Source: an uncultured Clostridia bacterium (GTDB taxonomy: Bacteria; Bacillota; Clostridia; Lachnospirales; Lachnospiraceae). Taken from it: 64,000 bases of DNA. The stretch is taken from NCBI GenBank assembly GCA_937896665.1, contig CALBNS010000040.1, positions 124,001 through 188,000 on the forward strand, given 5' to 3'. The notes below the pieces were generated by a model that saw only the letters and a list, made by a program, of their open reading frames with translations, made no database searches and was not told where the DNA came from. A program made the translations under genes and the position numbers. This document shows, piece by piece, positions 1 to 9,052 of the stretch. Each line of letters starts with the position of its first letter. Within the stretch, counting starts at the first letter, position 1.

Positions 1-103
1 TAGTTCTGAAGGCTGGAGATTTGTTGCCGCTATTCCTAAAAGAAGTGGTTCCTATGGGCAAGTCACCTCTAATGATCTAGTTTTTGAGAGAGAGGAAAAT
101 TGA
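1..103 (+). CDS. C-terminal end of a small protein, DUF4177-like (partial)
   Basis: Only the last 33 codons are inside the window, read from base 2 and ending at TGA 101-103. The visible part contains GWRFVAAIPKRSG and ends NDLVFEREEN. The pattern 'GW.FVA..P...G' followed by a 'LVF.RE' strand is what the C-terminus of short DUF4177-type proteins looks like, but with so little sequence this is a guess. Function unknown. The coding frame is open over its whole visible length and is followed directly by a structured noncoding region. Confidence 0.5.
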   Translation, partial: SSEGWRFVAAIPKRSGSYGQVTSNDLVFEREEN

Positions 104-116
104 TTTTAATATACGG

Positions 117-376
117 GGGAGTGGTACCACTCCCACAGGACATCCTTAAAATCAGGGTGGGTGGCGTCAAGCAGATATGGCGTGAAGCCAAGGCGCGTGC
201 GGCAGGAATAAAAAGGGTTCAGCTCCTGATGAAGGAGGCAAATAAAAGCACTTGAAATTAACTTTGGGAGATAGAATCATCAGGGGATGAATCTTTCTTT
301 TGGGATAAATTTACATGTTAAAAGTATAAATAGATATTATCTTTGAACGCTGGCTAGTACAACCAGCGTTCTTTTT
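117..376 (+). ncRNA. Candidate structured noncoding RNA of about 210-260 nt ending in an intrinsic terminator
   Basis: This stretch has no credible ORF but is rich in short helices. A perfect 18-base palindrome at 117-134 forms a 7-bp hairpin with loop GTAC. CATCC (141-145) can pair with GGGTG (155-159), GGC/GCC with a GTGAA loop lies at 179-189, and CTCC (223-226) pairs with GGAG (234-237). It is more GC-rich than its surroundings up to about 240. It ends in a strong terminator (345-376) rather than running into the next gene, so it looks like a free-standing small RNA and not a riboswitch of the downstream gene. Length and compactness would fit the raiA-motif class of Firmicutes, but I cannot confirm a family. 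The first base is approximate; a weak TTTGAG/TAATAT-like promoter lies at about 83-112. Confidence 0.5.
345..376 (+). terminator. Intrinsic terminator of the candidate small RNA
   Basis: GAACGCTGG (345-353) pairs with CCAGCGTTC (363-371), a 9-bp stem with a 9-nt loop, followed directly by TTTTT. It separates the RNA from the radical SAM gene starting at 500. Confidence 0.85.
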
Positions 377-499
377 GAGTGGCTGCAAAATAATTTGGAA
401 ATAATTTCGTGGAGACAGAATGCTTTGACGAACCATGACCCTTATGGTACAATAAAGCAGATTATCAATTATTTTAGAGATATGCAAAAGAGAGGTGTT

Positions 500-2371
500 A
501 TGGTTTTGGAAAAACTAGCTTTAAGCGATGAAATATTATTGAAAATAGATAAACCTGCCCGTTACATTGGCAATGAAGTAAACTCTGTAATCAAAAATAA
601 AGATGAAGTGGATATCCGTTTCGCTATGTGCTTTCCTGATGTTTATGAAATTGGAATGTCGCATCTGGGAATCCAGATACTTTATGATATGTTTAATCGC
701 AGAGATGATATCTGGTGTGAAAGAGTATACTCTCCGTGGACTGATTTGGATCGAATCATGAGAGAACAGAATATCCCATTATTTGCTTTGGAATCCCAGG
801 AGCCTATTAAGAACTTTGATTTTCTTGGTATTACGATTCAGTATGAGATGTGTTATACCAATATTCTTCAGGTATTGGAACTGAGCCAGATTCCATTATT
901 TGCAAAAGACAGGACCAATGAGCATCCGATTGTAATCGGTGGGGGACCATGTACGTATAATCCAGAACCTTTGGCAGATTTCTTTGATATTTTTTATATT
1001 GGAGAAGGGGAGACAGTCTATTCGGAACTGATGGATTGTTACAAAGAATGGAAAAAAACAGGCAAGACAAGAAAAGAATTCCTAGAAAAGGCAGCAGAGA
1101 TAGAAGGTTTATATGTACCATCATTCTATGATGTAACGTATAAAGAAGACGGAACAATCGAATCGTTCGTGCCGAATAACGAACATGCAAAACCAACGAT
1201 TAAAAAGCAGATGGTATTAGATGTGACAAACACATACTATCCAGAAAAGCCGGTAGTACCGTTTATCAAGGCAACTCAGGACAGAGTTGTACTAGAAATC
1301 CAAAGAGGCTGCATCCGTGGATGCCGTTTTTGTCAGGCGGGTATGCTCTATCGTCCGACTAGAGAACGTGATGTAGAGAGGCTTAAAGAATATGCATACA
1401 AGATGTTAAAAAGTACAGGACATGAGGAAATCTCATTAAGTTCTCTAAGCTCCAGTGATTATTCAAAGCTTCAGGAACTTGTGACTTTCCTGATTGAAGA
1501 GTTTAAAGGAAAAGGAATCAATATTTCGCTTCCTTCTCTTCGTATTGATGCATTTTCTCTGGATGTCATGAGCAAGGTACAGGATATCAGAAAGAGCAGT
1601 CTTACATTTGCGCCGGAAGCCGGTTCGCAGAGACTGCGTGACGTAATTAATAAAGGACTTACGGAAGAGATAATTCTAGAAGGTGCAGGACAAGCTTTTG
1701 AAGGTGGTTGGACACGTGTGAAGTTATATTTTATGCTGGGACTGCCAACAGAGACAGAAGAGGATATAAAGGAGATTGCGCACCTTGCAGAAAAGGTAGC
1801 AAAACGTTACTACGAGATTCCAAAAGATCAGAGAAATGGAAAATGTCAGATTGTGGCTAGTACATCTTTCTTTATTCCTAAGCCGTTTACACCATTCCAG
1901 TGGGCAACTATGTTGAATCGTGAAGATTATATTGAAAAGGCTAATATCGTAAATCACGAGATGAAGGCACAGTTAAATCATAAGAGTCTGAAATATAATT
2001 GGCATGAAGCAGACGTGACTGTGTTAGAGGGTGTGTTTGCCCGTGGGGACAGACGTGTCGGAAAAGTGCTTTTAGAGGCCTATAAATTAGGTTGCATCTA
2101 TGATTCGTGGGGAGAACACTTTAAATACGATTTATGGATGCAGGCATTTGAAAACACCGGAGTAGACATTGCGTTCTATAACTTGAGAGAGCGCGATTTG
2201 GATGAAGTACTTCCATGGGATTTTATAGATATCGGCGTGAGTAAGGCATTCTTAAAACGTGAGTGGAAGAATGCACTAGATGAAAAAGTGACGCCAAACT
2301 GTCGTGCAAAGTGTGCAGGCTGTGGTGCCGCAATTTACGGAGGAGGTGTTTGCTTTGAAGGCAAGAATTAA
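500..2371 (+). CDS. B12-binding-type radical SAM protein, TIGR03960 family
   Basis: A 623-residue radical SAM enzyme of unknown substrate. The N-terminal third resembles the cobalamin-binding-like region of such enzymes (PARYIGNEVNSV; GGGPCTYNPEP; FYIGEGE). The radical SAM core follows with the cluster-binding cysteines in RGCIRGCRFCQAG (CxxxCxxC). A cysteine-rich tail, CRAKCAGCGA, may hold a further metal site. The start is ATG 500 after AGAGGTG; upstream in-frame codons lack a ribosome site and would extend past the family's normal N-terminus. In many Clostridia this protein is fused to, or overlaps, the DUF2344 protein encoded next; here the genes overlap by 17 bases. Linkage to RNase G and the rplU cluster suggests an RNA- or ribosome-related role, which is inference. 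Confidence 0.9.
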   Translation: MVLEKLALSDEILLKIDKPARYIGNEVNSVIKNKDEVDIRFAMCFPDVYEIGMSHLGIQILYDMFNRRDDIWCERVYSPWTDLDRIMREQNIPLFALESQEPIKNFDFLGITIQYEMCYTNILQVLELSQIPLFAKDRTNEHPIVIGGGPCTYNPEPLADFFDIFYIGEGETVYSELMDCYKEWKKTGKTRKEFLEKAAEIEGLYVPSFYDVTYKEDGTIESFVPNNEHAKPTIKKQMVLDVTNTYYPEKPVVPFIKATQDRVVLEIQRGCIRGCRFCQAGMLYRPTRERDVERLKEYAYKMLKSTGHEEISLSSLSSSDYSKLQELVTFLIEEFKGKGINISLPSLRIDAFSLDVMSKVQDIRKSSLTFAPEAGSQRLRDVINKGLTEEIILEGAGQAFEGGWTRVKLYFMLGLPTETEEDIKEIAHLAEKVAKRYYEIPKDQRNGKCQIVASTSFFIPKPFTPFQWATMLNREDYIEKANIVNHEMKAQLNHKSLKYNWHEADVTVLEGVFARGDRRVGKVLLEAYKLGCIYDSWGEHFKYDLWMQAFENTGVDIAFYNLRERDLDEVLPWDFIDIGVSKAFLKREWKNALDEKVTPNCRAKCAGCGAAIYGGGVCFEGKN

Positions 2372-3047
2372 ATTTCGAAAATATGGAGTTATGAAGTTTA
2401 TCGGCCATCTTGATATTATGAGGTTTTTTCAAAAAGTCATGCGTCGTGCAGATATTCCGATTGCTTTTTCAGGCGGATATAGTCCACATATGATTATGTC
2501 ATTTGCTAATCCTCTGGGTGTAGGTGTGACAAGTGATGGTGAATATTTTGATATAGAACTTGCAGAAGCGATTGATTTTGAAAATGCCGTAAAGCAGATG
2601 AATGAAGTGATGGTAGAGGGTATTGAGATTGTGAATATGGTGGCAATTTCTGATGACAAGAAAAAGACGGGAATGTCCATTGTGGCAGCGGCTGATTATC
2701 TCTCTGCTGTCAAGGGAAATGTCTTTCCGGAAGGCTGGAAGGAAAAGGCGAAAGGTTTTCTAGAACAGCAGGAAATCAATATCGTAAAGAAAACAAAGAA
2801 AAGCGAAAAAGAAGTGAATATCAAGCCTATGATATATCAATTCGAAGTACGTGGCGAACAGGTGTTTATGCAGGTGGCAACGGGGAGTGTCGAGAACCTG
2901 AAACCGGAATTAGTCATGCAGGCATTCAGTCGGTATCTTGGGCTAGATCCAGATGAATTGACTTTTACACATCATCGGCTGGAAGTATATGCAAATGAGG
3001 GAACAGAAGAAGAACGAGTACTTGTAAGTCTCGATAAGGTATCATAA
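2355..3047 (+). CDS. DUF2344 / TIGR03936 family protein, radical-SAM linked
   Basis: A 230-residue protein of unknown function, always found with the TIGR03960 radical SAM enzyme. It begins KARIKFRKYGVMKFIGHLD, the family's typical opening, and contains the conserved SGGYSPHMIMSFANPLGVG stretch. The start is TTG 2355, chosen because AGGAGG (2341-2346) lies 8 bases before it; an in-frame GTG at 2346 overlaps that site and is too close. The gene begins inside the end of the upstream gene and its stop overlaps the ATG of RNase G (TAATG), so all three are translationally coupled. Confidence 0.85.
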   Translation: MKARIKFRKYGVMKFIGHLDIMRFFQKVMRRADIPIAFSGGYSPHMIMSFANPLGVGVTSDGEYFDIELAEAIDFENAVKQMNEVMVEGIEIVNMVAISDDKKKTGMSIVAAADYLSAVKGNVFPEGWKEKAKGFLEQQEINIVKKTKKSEKEVNIKPMIYQFEVRGEQVFMQVATGSVENLKPELVMQAFSRYLGLDPDELTFTHHRLEVYANEGTEEERVLVSLDKVS

Positions 3048-4243
3048 TGAAACGGAAATTAGTGATTACAAAGTTTGGCGAGAAAATCCTGACTACTGTT
3101 CTGGAAAATGATGAAGTTGTGGAATTACATTGTTCTGATGCTGATGAAAACCGGCAGAAAGCAATACTTGGCAATATTTACGTTGGAAAAGTTAAAAATA
3201 TTGTAGCAAACATTAATGCAGCTTTTGTGGAAATTACAAAAGGTGTCGAATGTTACTATGCGATTGATGAAAATGAAAATCCTATCTTTACACATAAAAT
3301 CGGCAAAAAACCACTTTGTATTGGAGATGAGCTTCTTGTACAGGTTTCTAAAGAGGCAGTAAAGACAAAGGTGCCAACGGTTACAAGTAACCTTAATTTC
3401 ACAGGGAAATATGCTGTCCTGACAACAGGAGATGCAAGGATTGGAGTATCTGCCAAGATTCCAAAAGAGCTGCGTGCCCAGTTAAAGCAAGTGGCACAAC
3501 ATTATCAATCAGAGCAATATGGCTTTATCGTTAGAACAAATGCAAAGGATGTAGATTTAACTGTCTTGCAGAAAGAGTTGGAAAACCTGATACAGGAATA
3601 TAGACAACTTATGGAAATTGCTCATACAAGGGTATGTTTTTCATGCCTTAAGCATGCACCAAAACAGTATCTTGCAGAATTGAGGAATATTTATCAGGAA
3701 GGCCTAACGGATATTATTGTGGAAGATGAATCCTTATATCAGGATGTGGCAGATTATCTTACAAAAGAACAGCCTGAGGATTTACCGAAGCTTCGATATT
3801 ACCAGGATAAACTGCTGCCGCTTCATAAGTTATATAGTATTGAAAAACAGGTAGAGGATGCATTAAAAGAACGCGTCTGGATGAAATCCGGTGCATATCT
3901 TGTAATTCAGCCAACGGAGGCTTTGACAGTTATTGATGTAAATACTGGAAAAAATATCAGCAAGAAAAAGGATGAAACAACGTTTTTTAAAATTAATTTA
4001 GAAGCAGCGAAAGAAGCTGCAAAGCAAATCCGACTGCGAAATCTTTCCGGTATTATTTTAATTGATTTTATCAATCTTTCAGATAAAGAGCTGACAGAAC
4101 AGCTATTAACAGTATTTCGAAAAGAATTGCAAAAAGACCCAGTTGTGACAACGTTGGTGGATATGACAGTGCTGCAATTAGTAGAGGTAACAAGAAAAAA
4201 GGTACGAAAACCGTTCGCAGAAGTGTTTTTGGCAGAAAAATGA
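3047..4243 (+). CDS. rng: Ribonuclease G/E family endoribonuclease
   Basis: A 398-residue RNase E/G catalytic protein, which cuts single-stranded RNA during rRNA maturation and mRNA decay. An S1-like RNA-binding domain comes first (ILGNIYVGKVKNIV...NAAFVEI, about residues 35-110). The DNase I-like domain carries the metal-binding aspartates in VIDVNTGKN and IILIDFINL. It ends soon after the catalytic domain and lacks the CPxC zinc link that E. coli RNase G uses for dimerisation, so it is shorter than the 489-residue E. coli enzyme; short forms are usual in Clostridia. It overlaps the upstream gene by one base. Confidence 0.9.
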   Translation: MKRKLVITKFGEKILTTVLENDEVVELHCSDADENRQKAILGNIYVGKVKNIVANINAAFVEITKGVECYYAIDENENPIFTHKIGKKPLCIGDELLVQVSKEAVKTKVPTVTSNLNFTGKYAVLTTGDARIGVSAKIPKELRAQLKQVAQHYQSEQYGFIVRTNAKDVDLTVLQKELENLIQEYRQLMEIAHTRVCFSCLKHAPKQYLAELRNIYQEGLTDIIVEDESLYQDVADYLTKEQPEDLPKLRYYQDKLLPLHKLYSIEKQVEDALKERVWMKSGAYLVIQPTEALTVIDVNTGKNISKKKDETTFFKINLEAAKEAAKQIRLRNLSGIILIDFINLSDKELTEQLLTVFRKELQKDPVVTTLVDMTVLQLVEVTRKKVRKPFAEVFLAEK

Positions 4244-4251
4244 AAAAAAGA

Positions 4252-4281
4252 TTGCCAGATAAGGTAAATTAGGTATACAAT
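4252..4281 (+). promoter_or_regulatory. Predicted sigma-A promoter for aspartate kinase
   Basis: TTGCCA at 4252-4257, then TATACAAT at 4274-4281, giving either 16 bases to TATACA or 18 to TACAAT. A GGAGG site and the kinase ATG follow. No lysine riboswitch fits in the 68-base gap. Confidence 0.55.
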
Positions 4282-4311
4282 CATGTCTATATCATTTACG
4301 GAGGAAAAAAT

Positions 4312-5631
4312 ATGAAGAAAGTAGTAAAATTTGGCGGCAGTTCGCTTGCCAGTGCAGAACAATTTAAAAAAGTGGGTGCGATTATCCGTGCAGAAAAAAG
4401 TAGAAGATATGTTATCCCATCTGCACCAGGGAAGAGATTTCCAGATGATACGAAAGTAACTGATATGTTGTATAAATGTTATGCGGCAGCAGTGAAAGAA
4501 AAGAAATTTGAAGAATTATTAAGTGATATTAAAGATAGATACAATGAGATTATTGAAGGATTAGGCTTGGAACTTTCATTAGACAATGAATTTGAGATTA
4601 TTCGCCAGAATTTCGCAAAGAAAATAGGAAGAGATTATGCAGCTTCCAGAGGAGAATACTTAAATGGTATTATTATGGCGAAATATTTGGGATATGAATT
4701 CATTGATGCGGCTGAAGTTATCTTTTTTGATGAGGATGGACGTCTCGATGAAGTTAAGACGAATGATGTTCTTGCACAAAGGCTTGCACAGACAGAGTAT
4801 GCAGTTATCCCTGGATTCTACGGCAGTGATGTAGATGGGAATGTTAAAACATTTTCGAGAGGTGGTTCAGACGTAACAGGGTCTATTGTAGCAAGAGCTG
4901 CAAAGGTTGATATGTATGAAAACTGGACAGATGTTTCCGGATTTTTGATTGCAGATCCAAGAATTATTCAAAATCCGAAGGCGATTGAGGCAATTACTTA
5001 TAAAGAGTTGCGTGAGCTTTCTTACATGGGTGCAACTGTGCTTCATGAAGATGCTATTTTCCCGGTGCGTAAGGAAGGAATTCCGATTAATATCCGTAAT
5101 ACAAATGCACCTGAAGATAAAGGCACATTAATTGTAGAGGCAACTTGCAGACATCCTAAATATACAATCACAGGTATTGCAGGTAAAAAAGGGTTCGCCA
5201 CTGTCACAATTGAAAAGGCTATGATGAACTCAGAAGTTGGATTCGGTCGTAAAGTTTTACAGGTATTTGAAGATAATGAGATTTCGTTCGAACATATGCC
5301 TTCAGGAATAGATACGATGACAATTTTTGCTCATCAGTCAGAATTTGAAGAGAAAGAACAGAAAGTATTAGCAGGAATTCATCAGGCAGTAAATCCTGAT
5401 TCCATTGAGTTGGAATCAGATCTTGCATTGATTGCTGTTGTTGGCCGTGGTATGCGTTCTACACGTGGTACAGCAGGACGTATCTTCTCTGCACTGGCTC
5501 ATGCACATGTCAACGTAAAAATGATAGATCAGGGTTCTAGTGAACTGAATATTGTAATTGGTGTTCGTAACCATGATTTTGAGAATGCGATCAGAGCGAT
5601 TTACGATATTTTTGTATCAACAAAAATATAG
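4312..5631 (+). CDS. Aspartate kinase
   Basis: A 439-residue aspartokinase that phosphorylates aspartate as the first step to lysine, threonine, methionine and diaminopimelate for the cell wall. The N-terminus KFGGSSLASAEQFKKV is the nucleotide-binding motif; FSRGGSDVTGS and ENWTDVSGF are substrate and ATP loops. Two ACT domains at about 300-435 (ITGIAGKKGFATVTIEK; ALIAVVGRGMRSTRG) are the expected feedback sites. The length matches monofunctional clostridial enzymes. ATG 4312 follows GGAGG. It probably has its own promoter. Confidence 0.93.
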   Translation: MKKVVKFGGSSLASAEQFKKVGAIIRAEKSRRYVIPSAPGKRFPDDTKVTDMLYKCYAAAVKEKKFEELLSDIKDRYNEIIEGLGLELSLDNEFEIIRQNFAKKIGRDYAASRGEYLNGIIMAKYLGYEFIDAAEVIFFDEDGRLDEVKTNDVLAQRLAQTEYAVIPGFYGSDVDGNVKTFSRGGSDVTGSIVARAAKVDMYENWTDVSGFLIADPRIIQNPKAIEAITYKELRELSYMGATVLHEDAIFPVRKEGIPINIRNTNAPEDKGTLIVEATCRHPKYTITGIAGKKGFATVTIEKAMMNSEVGFGRKVLQVFEDNEISFEHMPSGIDTMTIFAHQSEFEEKEQKVLAGIHQAVNPDSIELESDLALIAVVGRGMRSTRGTAGRIFSALAHAHVNVKMIDQGSSELNIVIGVRNHDFENAIRAIYDIFVSTKI

Positions 5632-5654
5632 AAGCTTAAGAAGAAGGTTTTGAA

Positions 5655-6443
5655 ATGATTATTGATTTTCATGCACATATCTTTCCAGATAAAATTGCAG
5701 ATAAGGCAATTTCACATCTGGCAAAGGTTTGTGGGGAAACATCGAGAACAGACGGGAAAAAAGATGGCCTGTTAGCGTCGATGGAGGCAGCAGGGATTGA
5801 TTGTTCAGTGATACTTCCTATTGTGACTGCACCCTCACAGTTTCAATCAATTAATGAATTTGCGTCAAAATTTCAGGAAGGAAAGTTGATTTCCTTCGGA
5901 GGAATACATCCTGAAAGTGCAGATTACAAAGAAGAGCTGCGTTACATTAAGTCTTTAGGCCTGAAGGGGATTAAACTTCACCCTGATTATCAGAATGCCT
6001 ATTTTAACGATATCCGTTATAAGCGGATTATATCATTCGCTACAGAACTGGATTTAATTGTTTCAGTACATGCCGGGCTTGATCCTCTTTGCCCGGATGA
6101 TATTCACTGTACACCACAGATGGCAGCGGAGGTTATTGATGATGTTCAGCCTACAAAGCTGATTCTCGCACATATGGGTAGCAATATGCTATATGATGAT
6201 GTGGAACGTTATCTTGTTGGACGAGATGTATACTTTGATACATCGTATGTTCTGGATAAAATGCCACAAGAGCAGTTTGTGAGAATGGTGAAAACACATG
6301 GTTCAGATAAAATTTTATTTGCTACGGATAGTCCGTGGGGTGGACAAAAGAAATTTGTGAAGTGTTTCTATGAAATGACGTTATTAGAAGAGGAGAAACA
6401 CCTTATTTTGCAGGGAAATGCGAGAAAATTATTGGATATATAG
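5655..6443 (+). CDS. Amidohydrolase family protein (metal-dependent TIM-barrel hydrolase)
   Basis: A 262-residue amidohydrolase-2 type enzyme. HAHIFPDKIADKA at the N-terminus carries the HxH metal ligands; IKLHPDYQ, SVHAGLDP, LAHMGSN and FATDSPWGG follow in the usual order and provide further histidines and the terminal Asp. The substrate cannot be told; relatives include decarboxylases and small-amide hydrolases. The gene begins 23 bases after aspartate kinase, so the two are probably cotranscribed, and ends at a clear terminator. Confidence 0.85.
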   Translation: MIIDFHAHIFPDKIADKAISHLAKVCGETSRTDGKKDGLLASMEAAGIDCSVILPIVTAPSQFQSINEFASKFQEGKLISFGGIHPESADYKEELRYIKSLGLKGIKLHPDYQNAYFNDIRYKRIISFATELDLIVSVHAGLDPLCPDDIHCTPQMAAEVIDDVQPTKLILAHMGSNMLYDDVERYLVGRDVYFDTSYVLDKMPQEQFVRMVKTHGSDKILFATDSPWGGQKKFVKCFYEMTLLEEEKHLILQGNARKLLDI

Positions 6444-6452
6444 TTTATGTGG

Positions 6453-6486
6453 GACAAGTAATTTAGGTTACTTGTCTCTTTTTTTT
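6453..6486 (+). terminator. Intrinsic terminator after the amidohydrolase
   Basis: GACAAGTAA (6453-6461) pairs with TTACTTGTC (6468-6476); a T-rich run follows to 6486. Confidence 0.85.
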
Positions 6487-6610
6487 AAGGTTTTCCAACA
6501 TACTACCATTTTTATTACATAAAAGTTACAAAAACATAGAAAAAATATTGCGATTTTTATTCATTTGTACTAAAATAAATCTTGCTGGGGAGTCATGGAA
6601 AGGAATACAT

Positions 6611-8227
6611 ATGAAAAGGTATATTCAGAATAATCTAAAAATAATGTTAGTGGTTATGGTGTTATTTTCATGTACAGTAGCTATAGTCGGTACAAGTGAA
6701 TTATTTGCAAAAATACTACCAGATATCTCAGAATTGAAAGTTGTTGAGTATTATGTTGAAGATAATCAAATATTTGATTATACGGGACAGGCGGTAGAAC
6801 CCCAAATTACAAAGCTTATTTTTCTAGACTCTGAAGAAAATAGTATTGTTAAAGAGAAAGATGAAATTAAAGTTATCGGCTATATAGATAATATAGAAGT
6901 AGGTAATGGAGACATTGAAGTATCTGTAGATGGATACAGCGGAAGCATCATTCTTGAGGATGCGTTTCAGATACAGTTAGCGCAGGTGAAATCTGTGCAG
7001 ATAGGAGCTGTCAGTATCGAAAGTACAGAGTTGATGTGGGAAAAATTAATAGGTGCTAATGGATATAATATTTTTAGAAGTTCTGATGCCGGTGCAACAT
7101 ATCAGGTTTTGAGTTCTGTATCAGGCAATGAAAATGTTCGTTTTATAGATTGTGATATTCAACCGAATACGGTTTATTATTATAAAGTAGGGGCTTACGA
7201 GCAGAAAACAGGCGGGAAATTTTATGGTGTGCTTTCCGATGATTTGAAACATACGACTCCGCTTGAGGTTCCCGTGATGACAAGCTGTGAGGGGGCTTCG
7301 TATGATTCTATTAAAATTCAATGGAATCCTGTAGAAGGTGCAGTTGGATATCAGTTATACCGAAATACAGAAAAACAAGGGGAATATGAATGTATTACGG
7401 AGATTGCTGATGGTACAGTTTCATCATATACAGATAGTACCTGTATCTGCGGACAGACATATTATTATTATTTAAAAGCGCTGCAGGTAGTGGACAATCA
7501 AAATATTTATGGGGAAGCCTCAGATATCGTATCTTGCAGGACAGTGCCTAACCAGATTCGATTAAGTGGACAGACAAAGAATGGTGATACAGAAGCGCAT
7601 TTAAGCTGGGGAAAATCAGATGGTGCACAAGGATACCAGATTTATAGAAGTATGGGTTCTGAGGCGGATTACCAGTTGGTGAAAATCATTGAAGGCGACA
7701 GTGTGCTAAGTTGGAGTGATACAGATTTAGATAAAGATAGTGTATATTATTATAAAATACGTCCATATCTTGTCTTTGAAGGCGAAACAATTACAGGTCC
7801 TTATTCAGGAACGTATATGAAAGAGAAAACTTACGTATACGAAGCACTTGAGGGGAATATACAAGGTATTCTTGAGTATCAAGGAGTAAGATATGTTGGT
7901 GGCGGACGTACCCCGCAAGGATGGGACTGCAGTGGATTTACACAGTGGGCATTGAAAGCCTGTTTTGATGTAAGTATCCCGAAACCGGCTGCATTGCAGG
8001 GAAATGGCGGCAGAAGTGTTGATAAAAATGACAGTTCTTCATGGCTGCCGGGTGATATTCTTTGTTTCTCTTCAGATGGAAAGGTAACACATGTTGCACT
8101 TTATATTGGAAATGGACAGATGATGCATGCGCTGAATGAAAAGTACGGAACTTTTATTCAGAGTGTCGACTATTATGAGTGGTGGGACGGAAGTAACACC
8201 TTGACTGCCGTAAAACGTTATTTTTAG
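6611..8227 (+). CDS. Secreted NlpC/P60 peptidoglycan hydrolase with three fibronectin-like repeats
   Basis: A 538-residue exported protein. An N-terminal membrane or signal segment (MLVVMVLFSCTVAIVG) is followed by a short linker domain. Three fibronectin type III-like repeats of roughly 90 residues come next, each with a GYxI/LYR...YYYK pattern. The C-terminal NlpC/P60 papain-like domain has Cys440 in GWDCSGF, His494 in THVALYIGN and a third polar residue, His506, in MMHAL. Such enzymes cut D-iGlu-DAP bonds in wall peptides. Start ATG 6611 follows GGAAAGGA; the longer frame from 6548 adds a tail without a ribosome site. It stands alone between two transcription units. Confidence 0.88.
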   Translation: MKRYIQNNLKIMLVVMVLFSCTVAIVGTSELFAKILPDISELKVVEYYVEDNQIFDYTGQAVEPQITKLIFLDSEENSIVKEKDEIKVIGYIDNIEVGNGDIEVSVDGYSGSIILEDAFQIQLAQVKSVQIGAVSIESTELMWEKLIGANGYNIFRSSDAGATYQVLSSVSGNENVRFIDCDIQPNTVYYYKVGAYEQKTGGKFYGVLSDDLKHTTPLEVPVMTSCEGASYDSIKIQWNPVEGAVGYQLYRNTEKQGEYECITEIADGTVSSYTDSTCICGQTYYYYLKALQVVDNQNIYGEASDIVSCRTVPNQIRLSGQTKNGDTEAHLSWGKSDGAQGYQIYRSMGSEADYQLVKIIEGDSVLSWSDTDLDKDSVYYYKIRPYLVFEGETITGPYSGTYMKEKTYVYEALEGNIQGILEYQGVRYVGGGRTPQGWDCSGFTQWALKACFDVSIPKPAALQGNGGRSVDKNDSSSWLPGDILCFSSDGKVTHVALYIGNGQMMHALNEKYGTFIQSVDYYEWWDGSNTLTAVKRYF

Positions 8228-8275
8228 TTGCACAAACAGCGAGAATGGAAGAAATGAAAAATTTTGCAAAAAATA

Positions 8276-8304
8276 TTGACGAATAAATACACTTGTGATA
8301 AGAT
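8276..8304 (+). promoter_or_regulatory. Sigma-A promoter of the rplU-prp-rpmA operon
   Basis: TTGACG (8276-8281), 17-base spacer, TAAGAT (8299-8304). It is a strong match, and transcription would start at about 8311. Confidence 0.85.
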
Positions 8305-8310
8305 ACATGA

Positions 8311-8394
8311 GTATGCCGCACAGTGAGGTCTACAAGTTTACATTTCATATGTGAACACCGTAACTGGCGAGTAATGATAAATAGGAGGTGCCAT
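8311..8394 (+). promoter_or_regulatory. rplU 5' leader, candidate L21 autoregulatory leader
   Basis: About 84 untranslated bases lie between the promoter and the L21 start codon, in the position where many Firmicutes carry an L21-binding leader RNA. The segment includes GCCGCACAGTGAGG and GTGAACACCGTAACTGGCG, which can form short helices before the AGGAGGTG ribosome site. Assignment rests on position and length, not on a verified match. Confidence 0.5.
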
Positions 8395-8703
8395 ATGTAC
8401 GCAATTATAGCAACAGGTGGTAAACAGTACAAAGTAGCCGAAGGCGATATCATTAGAGTAGAAAAACTTGGTGTAGAAGCTGGAGAAACTTTTACATTTG
8501 ACCAAGTACTTGCAGTTAGCGATGCTGAATTAAAAGTTGGTAATCCAACAGTAGCTGGTGCTACAGTTACAGCTTCAGTAATTGGAGACGGAAAAGCTAA
8601 AAAAGTTATCGTTTACAAGTATAAAAGAAAAACTGGATACCATAAGAAAAACGGTCACAGACAACAATATACAGCTGTTAAGATTGAAAAAATCAATGCT
8701 TAA
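8395..8703 (+). CDS. rplU: 50S ribosomal protein L21
   Basis: A 102-residue L21 protein, binding 23S rRNA in the large subunit. It begins [18 protein letters not shown] and contains [21 protein letters not shown], the basic loop typical of the family. ATG 8395 is placed by AGGAGGTG at 8383-8390; the frame is open further upstream but that part is leader. It is the first gene of rplU-prp-rpmA. Confidence 0.98.
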   Translation: MYAIIATGGKQYKVAEGDIIRVEKLGVEAGETFTFDQVLAVSDAELKVGNPTVAGATVTASVIGDGKAKKVIVYKYKRKTGYHKKNGHRQQYTAVKIEKINA

Positions 8704-8715
8704 TCGGGTGTTGTA

Positions 8716-9048
8716 ATGACAAAGGTAACCATTTACAAGAATGAAAAAGAAGAATGTGTTGGATTTAAGGCTTTTGGACATGCAGGTTATGCAGAGGAAG
8801 GCGAAGATATCATCTGCGCAGCACTCTCAGTATTAATGATTAATACAATCAATGCGATTGAAGTGTTTTCTGAGAATGATGCAACCTTGGAATCTGATGA
8901 CGAGCAGGGCTTAATTGATTATAGATTAACAGAAAGACCTACAAAAGATACAACACTACTGTTAAATGCTATGATTTTAGGATTAGAAGACATGGCAGAT
9001 AACGAGGATTACGAGAAATATATCGATTTAAAGTTTGAGGAGGTGTAA
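8716..9048 (+). CDS. prp: Ribosomal-processing cysteine protease Prp
   Basis: A 110-residue Prp protease (YsxB family). It removes the short N-terminal extension of L27 found in Firmicutes and relatives. The catalytic pair is visible as His in FGHAGYAE and Cys in [10 protein letters not shown]. It sits between L21 and L27 as in other Firmicutes, and the L27 encoded next carries the matching LNLQFF cleavage sequence. It lies 12 bases after rplU. Confidence 0.95.
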   Translation: MTKVTIYKNEKEECVGFKAFGHAGYAEEGEDIICAALSVLMINTINAIEVFSENDATLESDDEQGLIDYRLTERPTKDTTLLLNAMILGLEDMADNEDYEKYIDLKFEEV

Positions 9049-9052
9049 GACC

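Noticed and set aside
4244..4311. Lysine riboswitch before aspartate kinase
   Set aside because: The 68-base gap is too short for the aptamer and holds only promoter and ribosome-site sequence.
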